Shown piece after piece: positions 8,497 through 15,755 of a stretch of DNA of 43,882 nucleotides (its first letter is position 1; each line of letters begins with the position of its first letter). A model generated the notes under the pieces. That model saw only the letters and a list, made by a program, of their open reading frames with translations, ran no database searches and was not told the DNA's origin. The DNA lies in NCBI GenBank assembly GCA_024690885.1, contig JAILOI010000038.1:1-43882 (forward strand), given 5' to 3'. Made by a program: the position numbers and the translations under genes. Source of the stretch: Lachnospiraceae bacterium. Its GTDB lineage: Bacteria > Bacillota > Clostridia > Lachnospirales > Lachnospiraceae.

Positions 8497-8924
8497 TACG
8501 TATGCTCCTCCACAGTAATTCTGCGATAATCAAACCCCCGCTCAAGATCCTTCTCAATTACAATATCGGTGCGCACATCAGGCAAAGCTTCCTCAATCAG
8601 ATTCGCCCACTCAATCATGCAAACACCATCGCCGTAGAGATAGTCATCAAAACCAATCTCGTACAACTCTTCCACATCCCCAATGCGGTATACATCAAAA
8701 TGATAAAAGGGAATCCGTCCGGAGGTATACTCCTGGACAATGGTAAAGGTCGGACTGTTCACATCCTCTGTCACTGCTAATCCGGCTGCAAATCCCTTGG
8801 TAAACACCGTCTTGCCTACGCCCAAATCTCCAGTCAAGGTAAACACCTGGCCCGGCTTGGCCTGTTCACTTAATTGCTTGGCAAACCCGTAGGTCTCCTC
8901 CGGCTTGTTTGTTTCTATAATCAT
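8496..8924 (-). CDS. tsaE: tRNA threonylcarbamoyladenosine biosynthesis ATPase TsaE
   Basis: A 142-residue P-loop ATPase that resets the TsaBD complex. The Walker A motif is GDLGVGKT (32-39), then SPTFTIVQEY and the HFDVYRIGD motif, with IEWANLIEEALP near the end. The ATG at 8924 is chosen for the GGAG 6 bases upstream and the standard N terminus. Its stop overlaps the tsaB start. Confidence 0.96.
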   Translation of the reverse strand: MIIETNKPEETYGFAKQLSEQAKPGQVFTLTGDLGVGKTVFTKGFAAGLAVTEDVNSPTFTIVQEYTSGRIPFYHFDVYRIGDVEELYEIGFDDYLYGDGVCMIEWANLIEEALPDVRTDIVIEKDLERGFDYRRITVEEHT

Positions 8925-8932
8925 GAAAACTC

Positions 8933-9445
8933 CTATATGCTTAACTGATATGGCTTTAATTTGGAACGGAATACCGATAAAATTTCTTCCAAATTTCCAT
9001 CCACACAATGTCTCGGTATAATATATGCATTCTTGCGACCACTGTAAATCAACAGATAATCCCTCGTCAGCAGCACGCGATAAACCAAATCATACGGTAA
9101 AAAGGCATCCGTATCCGTTGTTGTTGCAGTCACCTCTGTTTTGATTGCAATCCCATCCTCCTGCAAGGTGTAGGTGATCGGATGTGCCAGGGGTGAATCC
9201 ATGGCCATCACGGCCTTCGTGCGCATCTTCAGACTTATTGGCGTATAGATCAAAAACAATGCGCCTACTACGCAATAAAGCACAACATTCTCGGTGCCCA
9301 GACGTTCATGCATCGCAATTGCAATGGCAAAAATCAGAATCGCCGCTACGATGGATACAATTCCCACAAAGGATGTATAGGTATGTCTCATGTTAAATCG
9401 AAATAAATCCCGCTCATCAATTTTCGCCTGAAATGTAATCGGCAT
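8933..9445 (-). CDS. YcxB-like membrane protein
   Basis: A 170-residue protein with two membrane helices (about residues 25-47 and 55-75) followed by a soluble C-terminal domain with YTLQEDGIAIKTE, LPYDLVYRVLLTRDYLLIYSGRKNAYIIPRH, the pattern of the YcxB C-terminal domain. The start at 9445 has AGGAGG 7 bases upstream. It is first in the run leading to tsaE, 8 bases away, and has its own promoter. Function is unknown. Confidence 0.75.
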   Translation of the reverse strand: MPITFQAKIDERDLFRFNMRHTYTSFVGIVSIVAAILIFAIAIAMHERLGTENVVLYCVVGALFLIYTPISLKMRTKAVMAMDSPLAHPITYTLQEDGIAIKTEVTATTTDTDAFLPYDLVYRVLLTRDYLLIYSGRKNAYIIPRHCVDGNLEEILSVFRSKLKPYQLSI

Positions 9446-9478
9446 GCCGTCTTCCTCCTGATTGCTCTTCGATACTTC

Positions 9479-9508
9479 AGTATAGCATACTTTTTCCGAA
9501 AATAACAA
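9479..9508 (-). promoter_or_regulatory. Promoter of the YcxB-like/tsa/rnz/ispD operon
   Basis: TTGTTA (9503-9508) is 18 bases from TATACT (9479-9484), which carries a TGC extension. The -35 box overlaps the T-run of the ribU terminator, so the operon begins right where ribU transcription ends. Confidence 0.65.
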
Positions 9509-9534
9509 AACCGGCCCAAGTTGTCTTGGACCGG
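9507..9534 (-). terminator. Terminator of ribU
   Basis: Arms 9511-9520 and 9525-9534 pair over 10 bases with one G-T wobble (CCGGTCCAAG with CTTGGGCCGG, minus strand), with a 4-base loop and TTTT after it. Confidence 0.8.
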
Positions 9535-9553
9535 CCACAAGCATTTTATGTAA

Positions 9554-10207
9554 CTATTGACGACCGTGCAAAACCGGTGACAATGGTTTGTAAATAAATA
9601 AGGTAATAATAACGGAAAGTAATCCCTTCACAAAAGTAAACGGTGCATTGAAAATCAATAAGCACTGCCACAAATTCTGTACTGCAGGAAGAATCTCACG
9701 GTACATTCCAATGATTGGCTCAACGGATCCGCCGAAGTATAACTGCTCATATACCGGATAGGTAATGAACAGATTGACCGGGAAGCTGATGATTGCCATG
9801 GAAATAGCGCCAACCAATGCTCCTCCGATTGCGGTCTTCTTGGTCTTCTTATGCTGATAAATCAAGCCTGCCGGAAGAACGAATGCTGCACCCAACAAGA
9901 AGTTACACAATTCGCCGATGCCTCCGGTGGAGGTCACGAACAAATGCAGTAAGTTCTTGATTAAGCACACCATCACGCCGGATACCGGTCCCATGGAAAA
10001 TGCGGCGATCAATGCCGGAAGTTCCGAAAAATCCATCTTAACAAATCCCGGGATCAAAAAGGGAATTGCAAAATCTAAATACATCAATACAAATGCCAAT
10101 GCGGAAAGCATAGCTGTTACAGCTAGAAACCGCGCATTGCTGATGGACTTGTGTGCTGTCCATACATTCTGATAGTTACTGTTTGTCTTGTTTGTTGTGT
10201 CTGTCAT
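9554..10207 (-). CDS. ribU: Riboflavin ECF transporter, S component
   Basis: Membrane protein of 217 residues with about six helices that binds riboflavin for uptake by the shared ECF energy module. The family pattern is visible in TAMLSALAFVLMYLDFAIPFLIPGFVKMDFSELP and FSMGPVSGVMVCLIKNLLH (first pattern spans about residues 32-66). An FMN riboswitch with its own terminator precedes it, which fixes the substrate better than the protein sequence would. The ATG at 10207 has AGGAAG upstream. The EcfA/EcfT genes are not in the window. Confidence 0.92.
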   Translation of the reverse strand: MTDTTNKTNSNYQNVWTAHKSISNARFLAVTAMLSALAFVLMYLDFAIPFLIPGFVKMDFSELPALIAAFSMGPVSGVMVCLIKNLLHLFVTSTGGIGELCNFLLGAAFVLPAGLIYQHKKTKKTAIGGALVGAISMAIISFPVNLFITYPVYEQLYFGGSVEPIIGMYREILPAVQNLWQCLLIFNAPFTFVKGLLSVIITLFIYKPLSPVLHGRQ

Positions 10208-10268
10208 GTTACACGCTTCCTTTCATATGTAGGAATTCTCTAGAAAGTAAAGACCAAAGTTCACAGTA

Positions 10269-10300
10269 AAAAACCCCGAATATCCTAAGATACTCGGGGC
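10269..10300 (-). terminator. Riboswitch-controlled terminator before ribU
   Basis: CCCCGAGTATC and GATATTCGGGG pair (10275-10300) with a short loop and are followed by TTTTTT (10269-10274). It lies between the FMN aptamer and the ribU ribosome site, so it should form when FMN is bound. Confidence 0.85.
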
Positions 10301-10335
10301 AATCAATAACAACATTACACTATGCGCTTCTATTA

Positions 10336-10466
10336 TCTTCTCCCATCCAGACTTTACTGTCGGTACCGGAATCACACCGGTTCAGCTGCGTATGCTACGC
10401 AGGTCACGGACTTATCTATCAAAGACTCACCGTCGGTCGGGAATTTCACCCTGCCCCGAAGAATTC
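10336..10466 (-). promoter_or_regulatory. FMN riboswitch (RFN element)
   Basis: The minus strand carries the conserved RFN boxes in order: TCTTCGGGGCAGGGTGAAAT, TTCCCGACCGACGGTGA, the central CCGGTGTGATTCCGGTACCGACAG and closing GTCTGGATGGGAGAAGA. The first and last boxes form the basal stem. The variable hairpin (GCGTAGCATACGC) is intact. FMN binding should stop transcription at 10269-10300 and so lower riboflavin uptake. Confidence 0.96.
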
Positions 10467-10486
10467 CTATTCATTTGTTCAACCAC

Positions 10487-10515
10487 ATTATATGAAGTTG
10501 TTCCGCTCCTGTCAA
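10487..10515 (-). promoter_or_regulatory. Consensus sigma-A promoter of ribU
   Basis: TTGACA (10510-10515) and TATAAT (10487-10492) are both perfect and 17 bases apart. The TGA inside the -35 box is the stop codon of tex (10512-10514). Start is expected near 10480, about 14 bases before the riboswitch. Confidence 0.92.
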
Positions 10516-12869
10516 TCCAATTTAATGCCGGAAAGCAATCCGCCCAAGCTGGTTCCAAAGCTTCCGTTGTCCTTGCCGCGCTGCGGCTGGTTGGAACGAT
10601 TCTTCTGTTGCGGCTTCTTGTGGTTATTCTTGTGGTTGCGATTTGGCTCTCCACTCTTGGTTCGATCGTTTGGCTGTGGCTTGCGTTCCTTCTTCGGGCC
10701 GGTGGTATCTGTTGCCGAATCTCCGTGACCAATCCGCATGGATAGCGCAATTCGCTGCTTTGCAATATCCACATCCAGTACTTCCACATCCACAATATCG
10801 CCTACACTTACCACTTCCAACGGATGCTTAATGTACTTCTCTGTCATGTGAGAAATATGAACCAAGCCATCCTGATGCACGCCGATATCCACGAAAGCTC
10901 CGAAGTCTACGATGTTTCGTACCGTACCTTTGAGTACCATACCCGGTTTTAAATCCTTCATATCCAACACATCGCTGCGCAGGATTGGTTTTGGCATATC
11001 TTCTCGCGGATCCCGACCCGGCTTCTCCAATTCTTTTACAATATCTTCTAATGTTGGAATTCCAACACCCAAGCGCTCGGCCAACGCTTCTTCATCATGA
11101 ATCTCTTTGGAAACACCGGCCAGGCCACCTGCCTTCAAATCCTCCGGGCTATGTCCCAATTCCTTCAACAGCTCGTCTGCCGCATGATAACTCTCCGGAT
11201 GTACTCCGGTGGCATCCAGCGGATTCTTGCCGCCGCGGATACGTAAAAATCCGGCACACTGCTCGAAAGCCTTCGGTCCGAGCTTGGCTACTTTCAGAAG
11301 ATCCTTGCGGGACTGGAAGGTTCCGTTGGTCTCACGATATTCTACGATATTTTTCGCAATCTGCTTGCTGATACCGGATACATACTCCAGCAACGGTGCC
11401 GATGCGGTATTCAAATCAACACCTACACGGTTTACGGAATCCTCTACCACACCGGATAACGCTTCCGATAACTTCTTCTGGTTCATATCATGCTGATACT
11501 GGCCAACACCGATGGACTGCGGATCAATCTTAACCAATTCTGCCAGCGGATCTTGTAATCGTCTGGCAATGGAAGTTGCACTTCGCTGTCCCACATCAAA
11601 GTTCGGGAACTCCTCCGTTGCCAACTTACTTGCAGAATATACAGACGCTCCGGCCTCATTGACAATCACATACTGCACCGGTACATTGATTTCCTTTAAC
11701 ATATCTACGATAATCTGCTCCGACTCGCGGGATGCGGTTCCGTTACCTACGGAAATCAAATTGATGCCATACTTCTGAATCAAATGCTTTACAACGGCCT
11801 TGGATTCTTCCACCTTGTTCTGTGGTTCTGTCGGGAAGATGACGGTGGTATCCAATACCTTGCCGGTTGCATCTACCACCGCCAGCTTACATCCGGTACG
11901 AAATGCCGGATCCCATCCAAGTACCACCTGACCTACAATCGGAGGCTGCATCAAAAGTTGTTCTAAGTTCTTACCGAACACATGGATTGCACCATCTTCC
12001 GCCTTCTCCGTCAATTCATTCCGGATTTCACGCTCGATGGCCGGTGCAATCAGACGGCTATAGCTGTCTGCAATGGTCTCTTCCAATACCGGCGTGGTTT
12101 CCTTGTTCTCAGCGGTAATGATCTGCTTCTTCAGATAACGAAGAATCTCCTCTTCCGGAGCTTCCACCTTCACCGTCAAGAATTTCTCTTTCTCACCACG
12201 ATTCAATGCCAACACACGATGGCCCGGTAGGTTTGCCACCGGTTCATTGAAATCGTAATACATCTCATATACGCTTGCTGCCTTCTCATCCTTGGCTGCA
12301 GAGATGATGCGACCCTGCTTCTCTGTCATTTCACGAATGCGGGTACGATAGTCTGCCTCATCGGAAATCTGCTCTGCAAGAATATCCTTCGCACCTGCAA
12401 GTGCATCCTCTGCAGTTGCCACTTCCTTCTCAGCATCTACGTATTTGGCAGCTTCGTCTAACAGAGGAGTGGTAATGGCCTGTTCCATAATGACCACAGC
12501 CAAAGGCTCTAATCCCTTCTCCTTGGCAACGGTTGCTCTGGTCCGACGCTTCGGACGATACGGGCGATACAAGTCATCCACCAATACCTGGGTCTCTGCC
12601 GCTTCAATCTGGGCCTTCAACTCCGGTGTCAGCTTGCCCTGTTCTTCAATACTTGCCAGCACCGATGCCTTTTTCTCTTCTAAGTTTCTTAAATAGGTCA
12701 AACGCTCATACAAATTACGCAGCACCTCGTCATTCAAAGCGCCGGTAACTTCCTTACGATAACGGGCAATAAACGGAATGGTGTTCCCCTCATCGATCAG
12801 TTTGACGGTGGCATCCACCTGGGTCTTCTTGATGCCAAGCTCAGTTGCAATTTTCTGTGCAATATCCAT
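10512..12869 (-). CDS. tex: Tex-family S1 RNA-binding transcription accessory protein
   Basis: A 785-residue nucleic-acid-binding protein. It starts with the Tex N-terminal helical region (NTIPFIARYRKEVTGALNDE), then the YqgF-like RNase H-fold (DPAFRTGCKLAVVDATGKVLDT), helix-hairpin-helix motifs (GVDLNTASAPLLEYVSG) and a C-terminal S1 domain (LKGTVRNIVDFGAFVDIG). After the S1 domain comes a tail of roughly 70 residues rich in Lys, Arg, Asn and Gln that looks disordered and probably adds RNA binding. The ATG at 12869 has GAGGAG upstream. The last codons overlap the ribU promoter. Confidence 0.95.
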   Translation of the reverse strand: MDIAQKIATELGIKKTQVDATVKLIDEGNTIPFIARYRKEVTGALNDEVLRNLYERLTYLRNLEEKKASVLASIEEQGKLTPELKAQIEAAETQVLVDDLYRPYRPKRRTRATVAKEKGLEPLAVVIMEQAITTPLLDEAAKYVDAEKEVATAEDALAGAKDILAEQISDEADYRTRIREMTEKQGRIISAAKDEKAASVYEMYYDFNEPVANLPGHRVLALNRGEKEKFLTVKVEAPEEEILRYLKKQIITAENKETTPVLEETIADSYSRLIAPAIEREIRNELTEKAEDGAIHVFGKNLEQLLMQPPIVGQVVLGWDPAFRTGCKLAVVDATGKVLDTTVIFPTEPQNKVEESKAVVKHLIQKYGINLISVGNGTASRESEQIIVDMLKEINVPVQYVIVNEAGASVYSASKLATEEFPNFDVGQRSATSIARRLQDPLAELVKIDPQSIGVGQYQHDMNQKKLSEALSGVVEDSVNRVGVDLNTASAPLLEYVSGISKQIAKNIVEYRETNGTFQSRKDLLKVAKLGPKAFEQCAGFLRIRGGKNPLDATGVHPESYHAADELLKELGHSPEDLKAGGLAGVSKEIHDEEALAERLGVGIPTLEDIVKELEKPGRDPREDMPKPILRSDVLDMKDLKPGMVLKGTVRNIVDFGAFVDIGVHQDGLVHISHMTEKYIKHPLEVVSVGDIVDVEVLDVDIAKQRIALSMRIGHGDSATDTTGPKKERKPQPNDRTKSGEPNRNHKNNHKKPQQKNRSNQPQRGKDNGSFGTSLGGLLSGIKLD

Positions 12870-12931
12870 GTCTATACTCCTCTATTTCATATATCATCGA
12901 TTCAAGTAGACAACAATTTCAAAATCCGCAC

Positions 12932-12965
12932 AAAAAACCATGCCCCGGATTGTGGGACATGGTTT
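12932..12965 (-). terminator. Terminator after the HExxH/zinc protein gene
   Basis: AAACCATG...CATGGTTT arms with CCC/GGGG-rich inner pairs and a short loop (12935-12965), followed by TTTTTT on the minus strand (12932-12937). It separates this gene from tex. Confidence 0.85.
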
Positions 12966-12988
12966 TCTATTATCTGATTCTATCTGCT

Positions 12989-13489
12989 CTAAACTTGATA
13001 ATCTGCATTGTTCCCTGTTGTCGCTTCCCCAAATAATTCCTTCTGACTCTTGTTATAAGGATTGGCCTCATCCACCGGCGTCATAATCTTGGTTCTGGTT
13101 AACCCGCCGGAGACATAGGTCCGTCCACATTCCGGGCACACCGCCATGTGAATGGATACACTGGCTTGGACCACCTTGCCGCCTTCCTCGAAGGCCTTGT
13201 CATATGCGTTGGCTACATGCTCGCTTTCGTGGGCACGCACACGTCCGGCCGCCGCCTCCGGCGAGATATGAGCCGCTGCTTTAAATGATACATTCTCGTT
13301 CGAACCGTCCTGGTACTTGCGATTCTTGCAGGTCTGACACTCCGTCCGCTTTAGGGCACGGGTCTGATTGGTATCTTCTGATGAACCCACACCGCTTGCA
13401 GCAGCCTTTGTTGTCTGTGCACCACCAACCGCCGGTTTCGACGGAAATCCAATATATCCAAAGGCGCCTTCATTCATTCCCACTTGCAT
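12989..13489 (-). CDS. Small putative zinc protein with HExxH motif (SprA-related-like)
   Basis: A 166-residue soluble protein. It has two Cys pairs, CQTC (51-54) and CPEC (118-121), and between them RAHESEHVANA, which contains HESEH (87-91), the form of a zinc-metalloprotease HExxH. The layout recalls the SprA-related putative metalloprotease family, but I am not certain of membership. The first 40 residues are Gly/Ala/Ser-rich and probably flexible. The start at 13489 is chosen for GAGAGGAG upstream; a longer frame has no ribosome site. It has its own extended -10 promoter overlapping the mutY stop and a strong terminator, so it can be expressed alone. Function unknown. Confidence 0.7.
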   Translation of the reverse strand: MQVGMNEGAFGYIGFPSKPAVGGAQTTKAAASGVGSSEDTNQTRALKRTECQTCKNRKYQDGSNENVSFKAAAHISPEAAAGRVRAHESEHVANAYDKAFEEGGKVVQASVSIHMAVCPECGRTYVSGGLTRTKIMTPVDEANPYNKSQKELFGEATTGNNADYQV

Positions 13490-13573
13490 AACGAATCTCC
13501 TCTCTAAACTACCATCAAGAAGAATCCAAGCCATCGGCGTCCCTGCACTCGGCTCCATAAAATATGTACCTCT

Positions 13574-13582
13574 ATTATATCA
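13574..13582 (-). promoter_or_regulatory. Extended -10 promoter of the HExxH/zinc protein gene
   Basis: TGATATAAT on the minus strand. The TGA that supplies the TG extension is the stop codon of mutY (13580-13582). No good -35 box was seen. The predicted leader is about 75 bases. Confidence 0.55.
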
Positions 13583-14692
13583 CAAATCCATCTGTTTGCG
13601 TACTTCTGCAGCACCAACCCCCAATTGGATACAGGCCGCATACTTCTCGAAAGCTGCCGGAATCGGGTAGGTGTTCTGCACCTCTTCAATTGCTACCAGA
13701 ATTCCTTCCGGCAGCTGTACATCTGCGGTATGATCCAACTTCACCAGATAGCCCGTCATATGCCACTCAATATGGGAAAAGATATGTTTTGCCTCTGGCA
13801 ATGCTTCCACATACAATGGTTCCATCCCCAGCGTTCGCACGTACGATATACATTGTTTCTTGGAAATACGTCCCTCCACACCGGGGAACTCATACAGCCC
13901 GGCCAACAGCCCACGAGCGGGGCGTTTGCGAATGAAAATCTTGTCATCGTCCATAATTAACAGCACAGTTTTCTCTTCGATGCGGCGCGCTTTGGCCTTG
14001 GCCTTCACCGGATAACGTTCGATGGTGTGATTTTGATATGCACCACAGGCCTGCTGCCAAGGGCATACATCACAGTGGGCTGCTCCATTTGGCACACACA
14101 CCGTCGCTCCAAGTTCCATCAGCGCCTGGTTGAATTCCCCCGCCTCGGCACCACAAATGCCTGCGCGCATCTCATCAGAAAGCCAGGCAATGGCTGCCTT
14201 CTTGGTTTTCTCCTTGGCAATATCGGAATCGTCCTCCGTTAGTCGTGTAAGAATCCGAAGCACATTGCCATCCACCGCCGGCACAACTTCTTCGTACACC
14301 CGAGAAGCAATGGCGCCCGCCGTATAGGCACCGATTCCGGGCATGGTAAGGATTTCTTCATAGGTTGGCGGCATCTGGCCGTCATAGGATTCCACCATAC
14401 GCTGCGCCGCCTTCTGCAGATTTCGCACCCGACTATAGTACCCCAATCCTTCCCAAAGTTTTAACAGTTCATCCTCCGGACACATTGCCAAATCCCGAAT
14501 GGTAGGCAAGCGGTGCAAAAACCGTTCGTAATATGGAATCACCGCTTCCACCCGGGTTTGTTGCAGCATAATTTCGGATACCCAGATATGATAGGGATTG
14601 TTGGTATGCCGCCAGGGCAAGTCCCGCTTATTCTTCTGAAACCATTGCAAGGTCGCCGGTATGAGCCCTTGCAGCTCTACTTCTCTAAACAT
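13580..14692 (-). CDS. mutY: A/G-specific adenine DNA glycosylase
   Basis: Removes adenine mispaired with 8-oxoguanine. The 370-residue protein begins with the HhH-GPD glycosylase domain: RDLPWRHTNNPYHIWVSEIM, LQQTRVEAVIPYYERF, the hairpin TMPGIGAYTAGAIAS and catalytic Asp in VDGNVLRIL. The iron-sulfur cluster Cys residues are in CVPNGAAHCDVCPWQQAC. The second half is the NUDIX-like 8-oxoG recognition domain (LLAGLYEFPGVEG). The frame is open far upstream but that part is the complement of crt; the ATG at 14692 gives the right N terminus. An extended -10 box ends 7 bases before the ATG, so the mRNA may be leaderless. Confidence 0.96.
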   Translation of the reverse strand: MFREVELQGLIPATLQWFQKNKRDLPWRHTNNPYHIWVSEIMLQQTRVEAVIPYYERFLHRLPTIRDLAMCPEDELLKLWEGLGYYSRVRNLQKAAQRMVESYDGQMPPTYEEILTMPGIGAYTAGAIASRVYEEVVPAVDGNVLRILTRLTEDDSDIAKEKTKKAAIAWLSDEMRAGICGAEAGEFNQALMELGATVCVPNGAAHCDVCPWQQACGAYQNHTIERYPVKAKAKARRIEEKTVLLIMDDDKIFIRKRPARGLLAGLYEFPGVEGRISKKQCISYVRTLGMEPLYVEALPEAKHIFSHIEWHMTGYLVKLDHTADVQLPEGILVAIEEVQNTYPIPAAFEKYAACIQLGVGAAEVRKQMDL

Positions 14693-14699
14693 GTTCCTT

Positions 14700-14708
14700 A
14701 TTATACCA
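14700..14708 (-). promoter_or_regulatory. Extended -10 promoter of mutY
   Basis: TGGTATAAT on the minus strand, with TATAAT at 14700-14705. Only AAGGAAC separates it from the mutY ATG, placing the start site at or next to the start codon. Confidence 0.6.
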
Positions 14709-14776
14709 TAGAAAATGCTCCAAACCGAGAGCGAAAAAACTGTGAAAAATACCGATGTTTCCTTGCTTTTCTTACA

Positions 14777-14805
14777 TTGACAATTTTTTATCAATGCGGT
14801 AATAT
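14777..14805 (+). promoter_or_regulatory. Sigma-A promoter of crt
   Basis: TTGACA (14777-14782), 17 bases, then TAATAT (14800-14805). It is divergent from the mutY promoter; the two -10 boxes are about 95 bases apart. The leader carries AGGAGG at 14831-14836, 7 bases before the ATG. Confidence 0.8.
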
Positions 14806-14843
14806 GAAAATTACCATAGAAAATAATTTGAGGAGGTTCTTTC

Positions 14844-15647
14844 ATGGGAGAATTCAATAACTTATCTTTGGAAGTTGCTGATGAGATTGCAGTACTGAAG
14901 ATTACCAGACCTGCAGCTTTGAACGCATTAAACAGTGAAACTTTGGACGAATTAAACGTTGCTTTGACCGACATCGAGAAGCGTGACGACATCAAGGTTG
15001 TCATCTTGACCGGTGGCGCTGACAAGAAGGGCAACGAGTTCAAGTCCTTCGTAGCAGGTGCAGACATCTCTGAGATGGTAAACTTCACCGCTCCGGAAGC
15101 TCGCGCATTTGGTATCAAGGCTAGCGAGCCATTCTTCAAGTTGATGAACATGCGTCAGGTTACCATCGCAGCTGTTAACGGCTTCGCTTTGGGCGGCGGA
15201 TGTGAGATTGCAATGGCTTGTGATATCCGTATCGCTTCTGAGAACGCAATCTTCGGTCAGCCGGAGTGCGGACTTGGTATTATCCCTGGATTCGGTGGTA
15301 CACAGAGACTTGCTCGTTTGATCGGCATGGGTCGCGCTAAGGAATTAATCTTCACTTGCGACAATGTGGATGCTGCGGAAGCTTATCGCATCGGTCTTGT
15401 AAACAAGGTTGTTGCTGCAGAAGAATTGATGGCTACCGCTAAGGCTATGGCAGCTAAGATTGCTTCCAAGGGAAGCTACGCTGTTGCTGTTGCTAAGGCT
15501 GCAATCAACAACGGATATGACATGGATATCAAGAATGCCGTTGAGATGGAAGCAAATCTCTTCGGTGTTGTAAATGATACACATGATAAGAAGGAAGGCA
15601 TGGGCGCATTCCTTGAGAAGAGAAAAGCTGAGTTAACAGATTTCTAA
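14844..15647 (+). CDS. crt: 3-hydroxybutyryl-CoA dehydratase (crotonase)
   Basis: A 267-residue enoyl-CoA hydratase/isomerase-family enzyme; in butyrate producers it turns 3-hydroxybutyryl-CoA into crotonyl-CoA. Motifs are RPAALNALNSETLDEL, the oxyanion loop AGADISEM, GFALGGGCEIAMACDIRIAS with the catalytic Glu region FGQPECGLGIIPGFGGTQRL. The C-terminal helices are complete. Codon choice (many GCT, GGT, AAG, GTT) differs from its neighbours and suggests high expression. Unlike the usual clostridial arrangement, no thl, hbd, bcd or etf genes accompany it; it has its own promoter and terminator. Specificity for the C4 substrate is inferred from sequence resemblance. Confidence 0.9.
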   Translation: MGEFNNLSLEVADEIAVLKITRPAALNALNSETLDELNVALTDIEKRDDIKVVILTGGADKKGNEFKSFVAGADISEMVNFTAPEARAFGIKASEPFFKLMNMRQVTIAAVNGFALGGGCEIAMACDIRIASENAIFGQPECGLGIIPGFGGTQRLARLIGMGRAKELIFTCDNVDAAEAYRIGLVNKVVAAEELMATAKAMAAKIASKGSYAVAVAKAAINNGYDMDIKNAVEMEANLFGVVNDTHDKKEGMGAFLEKRKAELTDF

Positions 15648-15670
15648 TTGAAATCTATCACATGCAAACA

Positions 15671-15700
15671 AAGACCACCGGATCAACCGGTGGTCTTTTT
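15671..15700 (+). terminator. Terminator of crt
   Basis: An 11-bp perfect stem (15671-15681 with 15687-15697) around a 5-base loop, followed by T residues. A-rich sequence on the other side could allow weak action from the minus strand. Confidence 0.85.
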
Positions 15701-15716
15701 CTATGATTCTTGTTAT

Positions 15717-15744
15717 AAAAAATGGAGAGCAAATTGCTCTCCAT
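15717..15744 (-). terminator. Terminator of lysC
   Basis: ATGGAGAGC and GCTCTCCAT pair around AAATT (15722-15744), followed on the minus strand by TTTTTT. It ends the ACT-protein/hom/lysC operon just after the lysC stop. Confidence 0.88.
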
Positions 15745-15755
15745 CTTTGTTTCTA

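Noticed and set aside
14693-15151. N-terminal extension of mutY
   Set aside because: The extra residues are the complement of crt and do not belong to a MutY; the family N terminus begins at 14692.
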